Assembly (NCBI RefSeq): GCF_020497125.1
Contig: NC_059081.1
Location: forward strand, 57,742,768-57,806,767
DNA length: 64,000 nt
Source of the DNA: Mauremys mutica
Lineage: Eukaryota; Chordata; Testudines; Geoemydidae
Direction of reading: 5' to 3'
Each line of letters begins with the position of its first letter. Position 1 is the first letter of the stretch. The notes under the pieces were generated by a model. That model was not told the origin of the DNA. It did not search any database and saw only the letters and a program-made list of their open reading frames with translations. This document shows positions 25,086 to 36,144 of this stretch, in pieces. The position numbers and the translations under genes are program-made.

Positions 25086-25202
25086 TTGGTCAAAGGCTTG
25101 TCCCAGTTGTTCTTCTAGTACTTCATTCTGTTCTGTCAGGGCATGGTTCCGCTTAAGAAGGGCTTGTCCAATCCGAGCTGCTAGCTCCAGGTCCCGATCC
25201 CG
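25086..25202 (-). CDS. TRAK2: TRAK2 coding exon 4
   Basis: 117 nt, phase 0 at both ends, residues 104-142; acceptor GAGCAG, donor GTGAGT. It encodes RDRDLELAARIGQALLKRN and then EQNEVLEEQLGQAFDQ. The AARIG segment matches the AAxxG CC1-box of dynein activating adaptors, which contacts dynein light intermediate chain (family knowledge). The remainder is heptad-like coiled coil. Confidence 0.97.
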
Positions 25203-26034
25203 CTGCTCACAAATACCGGGAAATAAATCTTTATTTGTGATCAGACTACATTTAAATTCAACCTAAATTTAAATTCATCCTAATTAATTTAAGATGCTTC
25301 TGCCTCATTCACAAAGGCCAAATACTATAGGATGTGTCCCCAGCTCATTTTAAACTGCACTGGCGGTGAACTACTGCAGCAATACATGCCAGTGCAGTGT
25401 TTCTCAAACTTTAACCATTTGGGATCTAGAATACACACTGGCTTCCTGACATGACACATCCATTCCCACAATCCTTTGCAACAACAGAGAACTGGGGTCA
25501 CATTAAAAAAATTAATTTTGGGTGCAGGAATTTTTTATTGTGGTCCTGGATGGTTTGACGTGGGGACTTTAGAGTCGCTACTGAGGCATCATTTTAAAGA
25601 GCTGTAGACACCAGTTCCACAGTCTTTGAAGCACAGCGTCCCTCAGAGTAGAGCACAGGTCTGGGAATGGGAGAGGTATGAAGGGGACAGAGTAGAGGTA
25701 GCAGAAAGAGGAGAAGGGAAGGAGCAAGTTGCTACCTTCCTCCTCCTCCTCGTCATGGGCTCCCACTAGGTTTGCAGGATTTTGCTAAGTTATTTTGTTT
25801 CTCAGCTGGTGCAGTTCACAGGGCTCTCTCATGCCCCATGCCCCGCTGCTCGAGGAGTCCTGTGCTATCGTGTCTAACGACTGAAAGTCAAGAGGCATTT
25901 CCTTTTCGCTCTCTAAGTATCAACGGATGCTCATTGGAGAAACAATGCAGACAGGTGGGTGAAGGAACGCTTGTATCCAAATGTATGGTTAGCTCACTAC
26001 AAATTAATACAACAGTAAGTGGAGATGACTGTAC
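25203..26034 (-). other. TRAK2 intron 3
   Basis: 832-bp intron. From about 25393 (CAGTGTTTCTCAAACTTTAA) it holds what looks like one end of a hAT-type repeat without a clear partner end. Nothing else recognised. Confidence 0.5.
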
Positions 26035-26111
26035 CTCAGCTAACAGATGTGTGACCATGTCAACGTCATTGTAGGTTTTTGTCATCTGCTCCACTCTGTC
26101 TGTGCCGAGAA
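26035..26111 (-). CDS. TRAK2: TRAK2 coding exon 3
   Basis: 77 nt, residues 78-103, acceptor TTTTCAG and donor GTACAG. It encodes LGTDRVEQMTKTYNDVDMVT and HLLAE, the most conserved entry to the coiled-coil region of the TRAK/HAP1 family. It is the common junction for any alternative N-terminus. The first two bases complete the codon begun by exon 2. Confidence 0.97.
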
Positions 26112-29100
26112 CTGAAAACCAAATCCAGAAACATTCACTGCAGTAGTTTATATAAAAGTAGAATACAAGCGGGTAGATGTAAAACTTGCATAGATTACCT
26201 AACCAGTATGCAACACAGGGATCTTTGAGAGGATTAACAAGCAGGCTAAGAATATTTAGCTTAGGAAGCACTGGAAAGTTTGAGGATACCCATTTGAGGC
26301 AACCCATATGAAGCCTGATCCAGGGAGGTGCAACTCCCAGTTAAGTCAGCTGAAGTTGAGGGAGTTTTACCAGAACCTCTCAGAATTTGGCCCTTACTAA
26401 GGTAAATGGGGGAAAATCAATTTTCTGGATGAAGCGCAATTATTGAATGATCTGGTTTGCACTGCAATTGATTGCGGGAGGGGGCAGTCTTGCATACCCC
26501 ACGTGGCTAAGGATGTCTGTGGGCTTTACCCTTGAAACACAATGAAATCAAGGTGACTGTGTGGTAGTTACAAGCAGGAAGACAGAAAAACCTTAGGGCA
26601 CTAAGACTGCTGGGACTAATTCATGCGAGTCCCGTAATGCGTGTGTTTACAGGATCAAGCCCCAAGATTACATGGGATAAGAGGAAAATATGCATCATTT
26701 GCACCTCCAGATAGCCTACTAGCGCAAACTCGTTGGAACGGTAAGCATGTCTTCTTTGGAAAGCTAATGTCTTAATGAGCTTTTAGATGCTGTTGAAAAC
26801 TATTAAAAACAATAAGTATTACTGAGAAGTGAAACTGCACTTTCAAAATACTTTAAACACAGGGTTGAGTCAGGAAGAACTTCTAAAGACTAAGGAGGAA
26901 TCAATGATTACAAGGATCAAAACTGAACATCAAAAACATGAAGTACCAGCGTCTGCTATCTCCTGTCCTTACAAGAAAAAGATGAAAATGGAAAAGAAAC
27001 CTGAATTACCTTGTGCACATTTCTGAGATCCAGCCAAAGAGGAGGGGGGAAGTTCAACAAGAGCTAGGAGAGCAGAAAATGGAAAACAAAAAAAAAGGGC
27101 GAGAGGAAGAGAAAAAATTAAAAGTTAAGAAAATAGATGAGTGTGAATTTGTTTTTCAGTGACTATTGTTGATGCATGTATTTTATATATAAAATCATAA
27201 TTTCACACTTCTAAAAACCTTCCTACAGCTCTTTACAAACAGTAATGAATTATGTTTTTAAAGTATCAGCTTATTATGTGATACAACCACCAACAGGGGA
27301 ACTATGTCCTGCACTTGGAGGGGATGGGTATAGGTGGTGGCCTCCACTCACCAGAGCTTTTCCATTTATAGCTTTCATGATCCGAAGTCATAAAGGAAGC
27401 TACAACACAATTAAAGCAGCAATAAAAGTTTAACGGAGCCATGAAACTTTTCCATCAGATAAACGTCTCTGTGAACGTGTGCTGAAACTACTTGCAAATG
27501 GTATTTTTTTCTATCAGCAGTCATGCCCCCTTTCCTCAAGGAAGTTAGCCATTGCTTGATTTGCATTATGTAAGGGGCTTTAAACTAATATTTTTTTATA
27601 AATCAAACTACACACATATAGAATATAGACTATGTCCTTTCTGGGCCTCGGACTTAACTGTGACACAGGGTTGGAGTAAAGCAGATTTGGTATTCAGTCT
27701 GGAAGGAGTAATTATGCAGTGAATTGCAAAAGAGAGGAGAAAAGGAAAGAATAGCAAAGAAGAACAAAGTTGCACTGAATTGTTTTCTAAAATACTTTCC
27801 TAAAAAGTGAAACAAACCAACCCCCTAAATCAAACATTTTTCACCCATGTAGCTCAGCAGGCATTCTCTCCCCCCTCCCCAGCTCTTTCAGTTTCTAGCG
27901 TGTGTGTGTGTTCGTTCTAGTCTTAGTTCTCATAATTTCTAGTCTTAGTTCTCCTAATACTGGATATACAGCATATGCATCTTCCTGTGATCTTATTATG
28001 TGCTTTATTCCTCCTTGCTTGTCTCTTTATACCGCCACGACTTCTAGTTCAAATATAACTATGCTTCCATAAGCATGTGTCAGCTAGCATGAGTTATGTT
28101 TTCGAAGTAATACTTTTCTTTATTTACATACAGTAAATACTTATGGATTGAACAATGTATATATCATTGTTTCCAAATGATCCTATGACCATGTGAAATA
28201 CACTAGTGCTCCTATGCCTCTGATGTATGTACACACACACACACACACCCCTAGTCTGCAACCCACCATGTACATTACACATGACAAACCACTAGGAATC
28301 ATTAAGATACAATAGTGTCTGTAGCACATCCCTGTACAAGGGACCCCCTACAAAAAACAACCCCGAACAGGAAAACAAGGATTCCCTTGTGCAGCCCAAA
28401 GACATTTTTCTTTTCCCTGACACACTATACCTGCTTAGGACTCATCATGCCAGACATATTTTCAAAGGCAAGTTCAGAGAAAAGCAGAACTCTCATTTAA
28501 CCTCTTGTTTAAAAGCCTTTAAAATACCTTTGACAAAAATATTAACTAATTATTCACTTCCTGACCGAAATTAACAACAATTCACTGCAGTCAGTACTTT
28601 TATTCTGTTTTGAATTGTTTTTGGGAACTCTGAACTTATTGCAATGTAAATTACAAATTGTGTTTCTGAGCAAGACAGAATCAGAAAAGCTTCCTTATCA
28701 AATGCCAAATATTCCCCATCTTATTAGCAAGATGTGCACTCGACAGGTGGGATTTGTTCTACCACTTTAACAAGAGTTGCCTGTACTTACTGAAAGGAGA
28801 GGAGACTCCACAGCAGGCGTTAAGTCACTAGGCAGACTGTGGGCCAAATCCAGACTGCCAGATGCTTTTGAACGGACCCCAACATCTTTTTATTTACTTG
28901 TTGTTATTTTCTCTGGAGTCTGGACCTTGACTATACCTTGACCAATACATTTGGAACTTGCCAAAAAATAACTGACTACCCCTGCTCCAAAGCCTCATTT
29001 TACTCACTAGTCTTGATGATTCAGGTGCCCACTCGCACACAAGCTTCAGCCATTGCAGGTGAAAGAGCATAAAAAGCTCTGTTTTGGTAGATGTTCCTAC

Positions 29101-29364
29101 CATGCCTCATTTTAACCAGATCTGGTCGGTGTCCTAATCAGTACTCACCCTTCTTAGTGAAGGGTTACATTCAGTACATGGCTACTATATCCAGGCCATC
29201 TTGGGATTTCCATCATGTCCACAAATACATATTACCCTGGTAACTAATGATTTATGGAGCGAGAATGGCTTTGGTGCTTTGCTCCATATTCTCAACATTT
29301 CCAGAAAGCTTAGGACCATGATCACATACAGTTTGTTACACTTTCCTCTCTCTCACACACTCAC
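26112..29364 (-). other. TRAK2 intron 2, 3' part
   Basis: Unique-looking AT-rich intron sequence between exon 3 and the candidate exon at 29365-29448. It includes a (CA)n tract at about 28231-28250. A 65-codon plus-strand open frame at 26829-27026 has no recognisable domain. No transposon could be bounded. Confidence 0.5.
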
Positions 29365-29448
29365 CTTGCATAGCAAATGCTGTAAGTAACTCTTCATTTT
29401 GATTAGTGTCCTTGTTATCTAGTGCCATGTTGCTGTCTCCATTCACAT
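29365..29448 (-). CDS. TRAK2: Candidate TRAK2 cassette or alternative first coding exon
   Basis: A pyrimidine-rich tract ending TTTGTAG precedes 29448 on the minus strand, and a strong donor GTGAGT follows 29365. The 84 nt between are open. As a cassette they would join exon 2 (one base over) and exon 3 (needs one base) without changing frame. Alternatively an internal ATG at 29428 starts MALDNKDTNQ... and gives 21 codons plus one base, again in frame with exon 3. From memory, the paralogue TRAK1 has annotated isoforms with a different N-terminus spliced at the equivalent junction. I see no transposon sequence here. Transcript support is unknown, so this is a prediction. Confidence 0.5.
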
Positions 29449-30384
29449 CTACAAAGCAGACGTGAAGAAAGATGCTTTGTAGCGGAGGATTATTAAGATA
29501 GTATCTCCTGTTGCAGCACAGAGTCTTCCTGCAGCTCACTGAAAGGCACTCTTCACAGTGTGTACTCAGTGGTTTATTAGAAAAACATGCCTTCAGGCAG
29601 CAGTGGCCATAAAAAGGAGGAGCTTAACAGCAATAATCTAGGGTTTTCCCTAGATTAGGGTGTAACGCTATACAGACATTGGGAACTGGCCTGCTTTATG
29701 TGCTTCAGAAGCTTTATCAATCACATTTTCTTTCGTACAAGCACAAGACAAGTTTGGGGTTAAAGATTTATCAGAAATGAGCTGGTATAGAATTGTGGAA
29801 ATCAAACCTAGCAAATGCTTAGATATTATGTAGCAGATTACACTTCAAAGATGTACTCATACTTTGCTTTCATAATGTACATGTAACACAAAACACCCCT
29901 CAAGGATAGGATGATTGTAATCTAGTTTCACAGTTTTGGACCAATCTCTTGCCCCCAATTGCTCTAACATACGAAAGAGACAAGGTGGGTGAGGTAATAT
30001 CTTTTATTGGACCAACATCCAGAAAGCAATGTATGTTTGCATTTCAGTGTGCTTGATTCTTTCCCACTGATATGTGACTAGACAAGGTATAGGTGATTTC
30101 TACTAGGAATCACTTTGCACTGGATCAGTTGATTAAACTAGATGGAATAATCCAAAGGGATTGTTCAGTGTAAAGACCATCATTTCTCCTCTAATCACCT
30201 CCTTCAGACTCATTATCTCTTCTGGTTTATGTCCAGACACACACATTTATGTACTAATGATAATCAGTCTGAGCTCTGGTATTCCCCGATGCATTTTAAG
30301 TTTTAGAATTCTAGCCAGTAAACAATATCTTGTCTCAGATTTATCTGTGATGTTCACAGTGGACAAGGTATTACATTTATAGAG
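29449..30384 (-). other. TRAK2 intron 2, stretch upstream of the candidate exon
   Basis: No TATA box or CpG cluster was seen that would mark a promoter for the candidate exon. Around 29975-30017 the words GACAAGGTGGGTGAGGTAAT and CTTTTATTGGACCAACA match a repeat I recall as common in reptile DNA. Otherwise nothing recognised. Confidence 0.45.
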
Positions 30385-30444
30385 GGCTTGTCTGCACTGT
30401 AATGACTTCTACGAGGGTGTGATTTCTACTGCATGCTAATGTGT

Positions 30445-31757
30445 TGCGATTTGGGGAAGAGTTCCTCGTAAAGGGGGAGAAGGCTATTTAGTAGGATCTG
30501 GGCAAGGATCTTCCCTGCGATGGAGAGGAGGGCAATACCTCTGTAGTTCCTGCACAAAGATCCGTACCTTTCTTGAATATTGAAACAATGTTGGCATTCT
30601 TAAAGTCAGGTGGAATTTCTTCACAGGTCCAGATTTTGTCGAGGAGTTGGCAAAGTTTGTGCTGGAGCACTGATCCACCAGCTTTAAAAACCTCAGCTGG
30701 AATGCCATCTGGGCCTGGTGCCTTATGATTTTTTAGTCTGGGTGATGGCATATTGGACTTCCTCAGAAGATGGGGGAATCAGCAAGGTGTTCCACTGCCG
30801 AATGTTGTGGAATAGACTTGATGGTGTCTTCAGAGACCGTGGATTCGCTGTTTAGTAGGCTCTCAAAGTGTTGTTTAATGGCTGCATTTTCCTTGAGGAG
30901 GATGCAGCCATTCTGGGAACGTAAAGGGGTTGAATGTTTGGCCCATGTATAGCTTCTCATGTCGTCCTAGTCTACGAAACCCTGAATCTCTGAGGCCTTC
31001 TTTTGCCACCACTTAGTTTGGATGTCACTTAGCCTCCTTTGGACTTTGGTTTTGCACAGGTAATAAGCCTCATGTTTTCATTGGTTAGAGGAATAATTTT
31101 GCCAGTTACAGAATGCAGTTCTTTTCTGTTGAATTAATGCTAGGATTTCCTTGTTGTTTTCGTCAAACCAGTCTTGGTGCAGATGAGTGGAATATCCTAT
31201 AGTTTCAGCACATGCACTGTGAATTGTGTTTTTAAGTTGATCCCAGTGCTCTTGAATGTCAATGATGTTATCAGGCAAATTAGAGAGTTTCTCAGACAGG
31301 TGTTGGTGCAACATCTCGCAGCTGGCTTGGTCCTGAAGTGCTTTGAGGTTGTACCGCTTTCATTTAATCTTTGGGTGTTTGTGGTGTGGTGGAGCGAGCC
31401 GCAGGTACATGACTGATCTTACTAATCGATGGTCTGTCCAACAGTGCTCTGTACCTCTCATGGCTCATGCTATACAGACATCGGCGTAATCTTGAACTCT
31501 GACTATAATAGTCAAGGAGGTGGCAGTGTTTGGACCAAGGATATTTCCAGGTGGTGTTAAATTTGTTATTCTGCCTAAAGATGGTATTTGTGATGAGCAG
31601 ATTATGCTCCACAGATTTGGTGAGGAAGAGAATACCAATGGGGTTTACATTTCCTACTCCTTCTTTGCCTATTGTGCTGCTCCAGAGTTGGGAGGCCCGT
31701 CTGACTCTGGCATTGAAATCTCTGAGGAGGATGAGATTGTCTGCCTTACATGTGGCT
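30445..31757 (-). pseudogene. LINE endonuclease C-terminal half and RT N-terminus
   Basis: Minus strand, resuming at ATCKADNLILL and DFNARV (endonuclease), then LLITNTIFRQNNKFNTTWKY and a linker. The RT entry NHKAPGPDGIPAEVFKAGG is intact, and in a shifted frame NYRGIALLSIAGKILAQIL follows. It ends at Ser-Gln at 30445. Frameshifts and stops are present. Plus-strand open frames here are shadows. Confidence 0.75.
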
Positions 31758-33865
31758 GTGATGTTATGCTTATAAGAAGCACACAAGATCTTTTTTAGGG
31801 GAAAAGGCACTGCATTTACTGAAGATACAACAATTAGCATATGCATTTAATTACACCACACACACACACACACGTGATCACGGGTAGGGAGGAGCCAGGT
31901 ACATGATGCACCGGGGAAGTCTTGGCATGTAGTAGTAGGATTTTGTGTTTGTATTTTGTATAATTAAAATAAAGAATAAAAATGAATAATAATGTGCATG
32001 TATTAAATGTACTGGTGTATAATTTTATTATATTTTGCCAGCCACCCTTTTTTTTTGGTTTGATTTTTTTTGTGCTGCCATTTATGGGTAGTTTTTGTTT
32101 GCTTTATTAGTTCGGTAATTTGCATTAACACAGATGCTTTTTGGCTTGCTTTTGGATTTAAAGCCATTAGCAGCTCAGAGACTCTGTTTTAAAAGGGACA
32201 CAATTAACTTTTACCAGAGTTTTAATTATTTTTTATTTTTAACTTTTGCTTTTAAAACACAGCGATTTGAAAAAGAAAACACAACCTATTGTGGCTCCCT
32301 TTGGAGCCATAACAGGATTTTAATAAAGTAGTATGGTATATGTTATTTTATATTTAAAATAATATTTATTGTACATGTTTTGGGGAAAATGCAAATTTTT
32401 TTTATAGTTGAACTTTTATAACATTAGCCATATTAATTTTTATATAAGGTGTAACTGGTTTTTTTGTGCTTACAGTTTTTATGTACCCTTACTAAAGTGA
32501 CAGTTTAATTACACAGAGCCACCTTAAGGCTCAGTGTGGGGCTTTTTTTTTTTTTTTTTTAAACTACATCTTTTATTTGCTATTTTGTTACTAAAAAACA
32601 AATCCAGATTTTTTTGATTTTTTTTTTTGGTTTTTGACTGTCCTGCTGCAGCCATGACTTTGGTCTTGGTTTTGCAACTTTGAATGAAAGATTCAACTGG
32701 ATTTTAGTGGTATGATTTAAAAACAAAACCAATTTATTTTAAACCTACAAAACAAGAGTTTTACAAACCAGGAATGCTGGTTTAGATTTTAAACACTCCA
32801 CATATTTACACAATATATTTATACACACTTTTTTTTTTAAAAACATTTTTTCTATTGTTCTAATTTTTATACAGCTGTACGTAGATTACGTTTGTATACA
32901 TTTGGAGGCAGTTAAGTTTTAATAGGGAACCCCCCCCCCCCTTTTTTGTTGTTGCAAATTTGACTAAATTGCTTATAGTTAAATGATTTAAATTTGATTT
33001 ATTTTTTTTTTTGCCTGCCTTATTTACAGACATTCCTTTGGAAAAGGGCCCATTTTTTCTTTAGAATGGCTGCAAAGAAACCAAGATTTTTTTTTTTAAA
33101 TAACACTTTTATAATGTTTAATTGCTTAATTTTTTTTAGCCTTCACAGAGTTAACTTATTTTTTTTTAAATTACTTGCTTATTTTTTAAAATAACTCCTT
33201 TATTAACTTAGATTTGACTATTTTGAGTATTGTTTTAGGGATCTGAATTTTTTATGCTTATACTTACTTTTTTATTGTATTTTTGCCATTATGCCCTCAG
33301 GGCTTTTAAAGTATTTTTAAATGTTTTGTATTTGTTGCTTGCCTGCTTATTTGGGCCCGATTTTGCTTTTTTTGCTGAACCATCCCTTTTTATGGACACA
33401 GAATTTGTTTTACTACTAATTTACCAAGGAGGGTGGGATCCTTAACTAGCCCCCACCCGTCCTGGTCCCTTTTTTTAAACACTTTTTTTTTTAAATTGTG
33501 AAATTACCACAATATTACTTACAAAAAATACTACACTGCCAAACTCCTACTTTCTTCAGAGTTTGGTTTAACAGAACAACTTCTGTTTAAAAGGAGTAAT
33601 CTCTTGAACAAAGTATTATCTTTGGATTGCTTCCTTTTAAACATTTTTTACACAGGTGCTACCACTACAGGCCCACACTCCTATATTTTTTAGAGTTGGG
33701 TTTTACATAGAAAATACCACTTAAAAAAATTCATTATAAAATATGTTCATCTTTATAACTCTTCCGTGCCCACGCTTGTGCTGAGACTTACAAAACACAG
33801 AAGTTTATACCCACTAAAAAGGAACTTTGCCAGACAGAGCAGGAGGAGGAAATGCTAAGCCCCCT

Positions 33866-34120
33866 ACCTTTTCGACTTGATTTTGCTATGACTGAGGGTA
33901 CACATACCTATGCAATTTTTCCCCGACAGACAGGTACCAGTGAGGACTTTAACCCCTTTTTATGGCCTGGCACTTTTATGACTGGGGGTGTATACTTAGA
34001 TAGTTTGTATATATTTCATTTGTATAGTTTTTTCCGACAGACAGGTCGGAGCGAGGACTTTTTTTTTTTTATTTGCTCAGTACTTTTACGACCGGGGATG
34101 TGCACATCTGAATGCTTGAT
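33866..34120 (+). repeat. Short tandem repeat array, about 110-bp unit
   Basis: Two clear copies and one partial copy of a unit with CCGACAGACAGGT, GAGGACTTT and CTTTTA(T/C)GAC(T/C)GGGG. They lie in the interior of the LTR-type element next to the putative LTR and may be a leader or enhancer repeat. Confidence 0.6.
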
Positions 34121-34213
34121 TACTTTATACATACAGTATACCTTTTAGCAATATTTAGCAGTATTTTTAATAATTACAGTGCATGTTTTCCCCCCTTTCT
34201 CAATTCTTCACTA

Positions 34214-35116
34214 AAAATTATGCTTAAAGAAGCACACGGGATCTTTTTTCGGGGAAAAGGCAATATGCTGTGTTTATTAAAGATACAACAATTAGCATAT
34301 GCATTTAAATTACACCTCTCACACACACACTTCCACCAGTTGATGTTATAGTTACCAGCTTAGAGTCCAGATCAATCTAGTGGCCAGCTAAGTTGATCAC
34401 AGGTAGGGAGGAGCCGGGTGCCATTGGTTGCGACACGATCCTCTGGGGAAGTCTTGACAGGAAGAACCCAAAGTTTTATGACAAGGCACCCTTTTCTTCA
34501 TTGGGACCAATGAGTTTTGCACCGTCATGCTGTAATTAATTGTTGTTTGACGAGTGCTTGTTTTTTTAAATTGTCCTTCTCATTCTTTATCACAGCTATC
34601 TTGTTCCCATTGATAGGTGCCTGTCTTATTTTTAGAGCTGTTAATTTGCTCTCCTTTGACATTTTAATACGAGTGTGTTGCAGCCTCCTGGCGCTCTTGC
34701 GTTTGTCTTTGGTTCCTCCCTCGTACATCTGGCTCAGTGATGGCTTTCATACTTCTCTCTTTACACATACATTCCTTATTTACACACAAAACAGAATTAA
34801 TTTACACAGAACATTTTGAACAGGAACATTAAATTGCAATGTAAAAGAAAACAATCATGGCATTCTTTTACTTATTTTAAAATCCTAAACCTACAACAAA
34901 TTGGTGACCCTCAAAGGTCTGTTACGGCCTTGAAATCAGTTCAGACAGATTTATTTTTACTCATTGTCCCATTAGGCCATTCCTTTTTGTTATTCAAAAA
35001 GGGTGGCTAGCAGGATATGATCAAATTATACACCAATACATTTAATACATGCTACATTATTTTTTACTCTTTATTTTAAATTATACAAAATACAAACATA
35101 AAATCCTACTACTACA
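34214..35116 (-). repeat. Putative long terminal repeat (5' LTR in minus orientation)
   Basis: Reads TGTAGTAGTAGG at 35116 on minus, through a poly(A) signal near 34278, to AAGCATAA near 34214. It is about 900 bp. Its end region is repeated directly at 31762-31927. The second LTR is internally deleted and rearranged. Confidence 0.5.
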
Positions 35117-35120
35117 GTGA

Positions 35121-36144
35121 CGACTGCATCAAGAGCACTATAAAACTGCTCCTCGTCTTCCTCATCAAGTGTTGGGGCATATGCACTGATGATCGTGGCA
35201 TGCTGGTTGTTGCTGAGCTTGAGCCGAAGAGTCATGAGATGTTCATTGATCCTCATGGGAAGCCCCAAAAACTGACTGGCGATCTCATTTTTGATGGCAA
35301 AGCCAATCCTGTGAATGCATCTTTCTTCGGGTCGCTTTCCTTTCCAAAAGAAGGTGTAGCCACCTCCATCCTCTTTTAATTGGCTATCATTGGCCCAGCG
35401 AGTCTCACTAAGAGCTGCAATGTCAATGTTGAGTCTTGCCAGTTCTCTGGCAATTATGACAGTTGTTCTTTCTGGACATTCACTGCGCTGAGAGTCCAAA
35501 AGGGCGCAGACATTCCAGGTGGCGAAATTCATCATCTTTTGTTTTGGCTACGGAGTTGAGTGATCCCACTGGATGTGGCCATCCAGTCAGAAGTGTGAGA
35601 GACAGCCTATGTTTGGGGCTCCTTTTCTAGTCCCCTCCCCATCTGGGGTCAGCAGAGGGGATCTTAAAAAAAAGTCTGCTCATTCACAGCCACTTCTGTC
35701 TCATCCAAGCACAAGACGACCATCACATGGTTGCCGCCTGTGTACAGATTTGTGACTAAAGATTCCCAGAGATCACTGCTCCTATTGTCACCTCAGGGCT
35801 TTGTGCAAGTGAAAGCCCTTTGACAGAGGCCTGCACATGAAATCTTTTAGAGTGGGGAAAGTGGTGCGCAGGCGGTGTGTGACCACACGTGACTTGGCAG
35901 GAGGAAAACCCTTGCCCAGTGGCAAGGAGATCCAAGACAACCAGTGGCCTCCCTCCTGCTGCAGCCCTCATCTGCGTTTATAGCCGCAGAGTATTAAAAG
36001 GTCCTCTATATGTGCCTGATCCATCGCTGGGGTCTTGTGAAGTTTGGACCGCGATTAATCAGGAGCCTGGCCTCAGACCTCCTCGCCAAGGGGGACCCTA
36101 CCAGGAGCACAAAAGCTCCGGACTACGTTGCTCTGAGGGTCTTA
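35121..36144 (-). pseudogene. LINE 5' UTR and endonuclease N-terminal half
   Basis: Minus strand. The non-coding 5' part occupies about 36144-35536. The frame from 35535 opens FATWNVCALLD, continues with ELARLNIDIAALSETRW and GGGYTFFWKGK, then ISAYAPTLDEEDEEQFYS. These are AP-endonuclease motifs (WN, SETR, SAYAP). The reading is cut at ...DAVVT by the LTR element's left duplication at 35120. It is a fragment, not a working gene. Confidence 0.75.

Larger units (their letters stand above)
31762..35116 (-). mobile_element. LTR-type retroelement inside the LINE, degenerate
   Basis: 3355 bp ending TG...CA, flanked by GTGA (31758-31761 and 35117-35120). Excision gives a continuous LINE frame. A direct repeat links 31762-31927 with about 34214-34460 (shared AAGCACAC, GATCTTTTTT, ACAACAATTAGCATATGC, GGTAGGGAGGAGCC) and resembles R/U5 of an LTR. 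Minus strand has AATAAA just before its end (about 34278). About 105 bp at 31928-32035 is inverted relative to 35010-35116. The interior is strongly T-rich on plus. No protein domain is readable. Probably an old endogenous retrovirus-like copy; the class is not assigned. Confidence 0.65.

Noticed and set aside
32994..34819. Plus-strand open frames rich in Phe and Leu
   Set aside because: Caused by T-rich composition of the LTR-type element interior; no domains.
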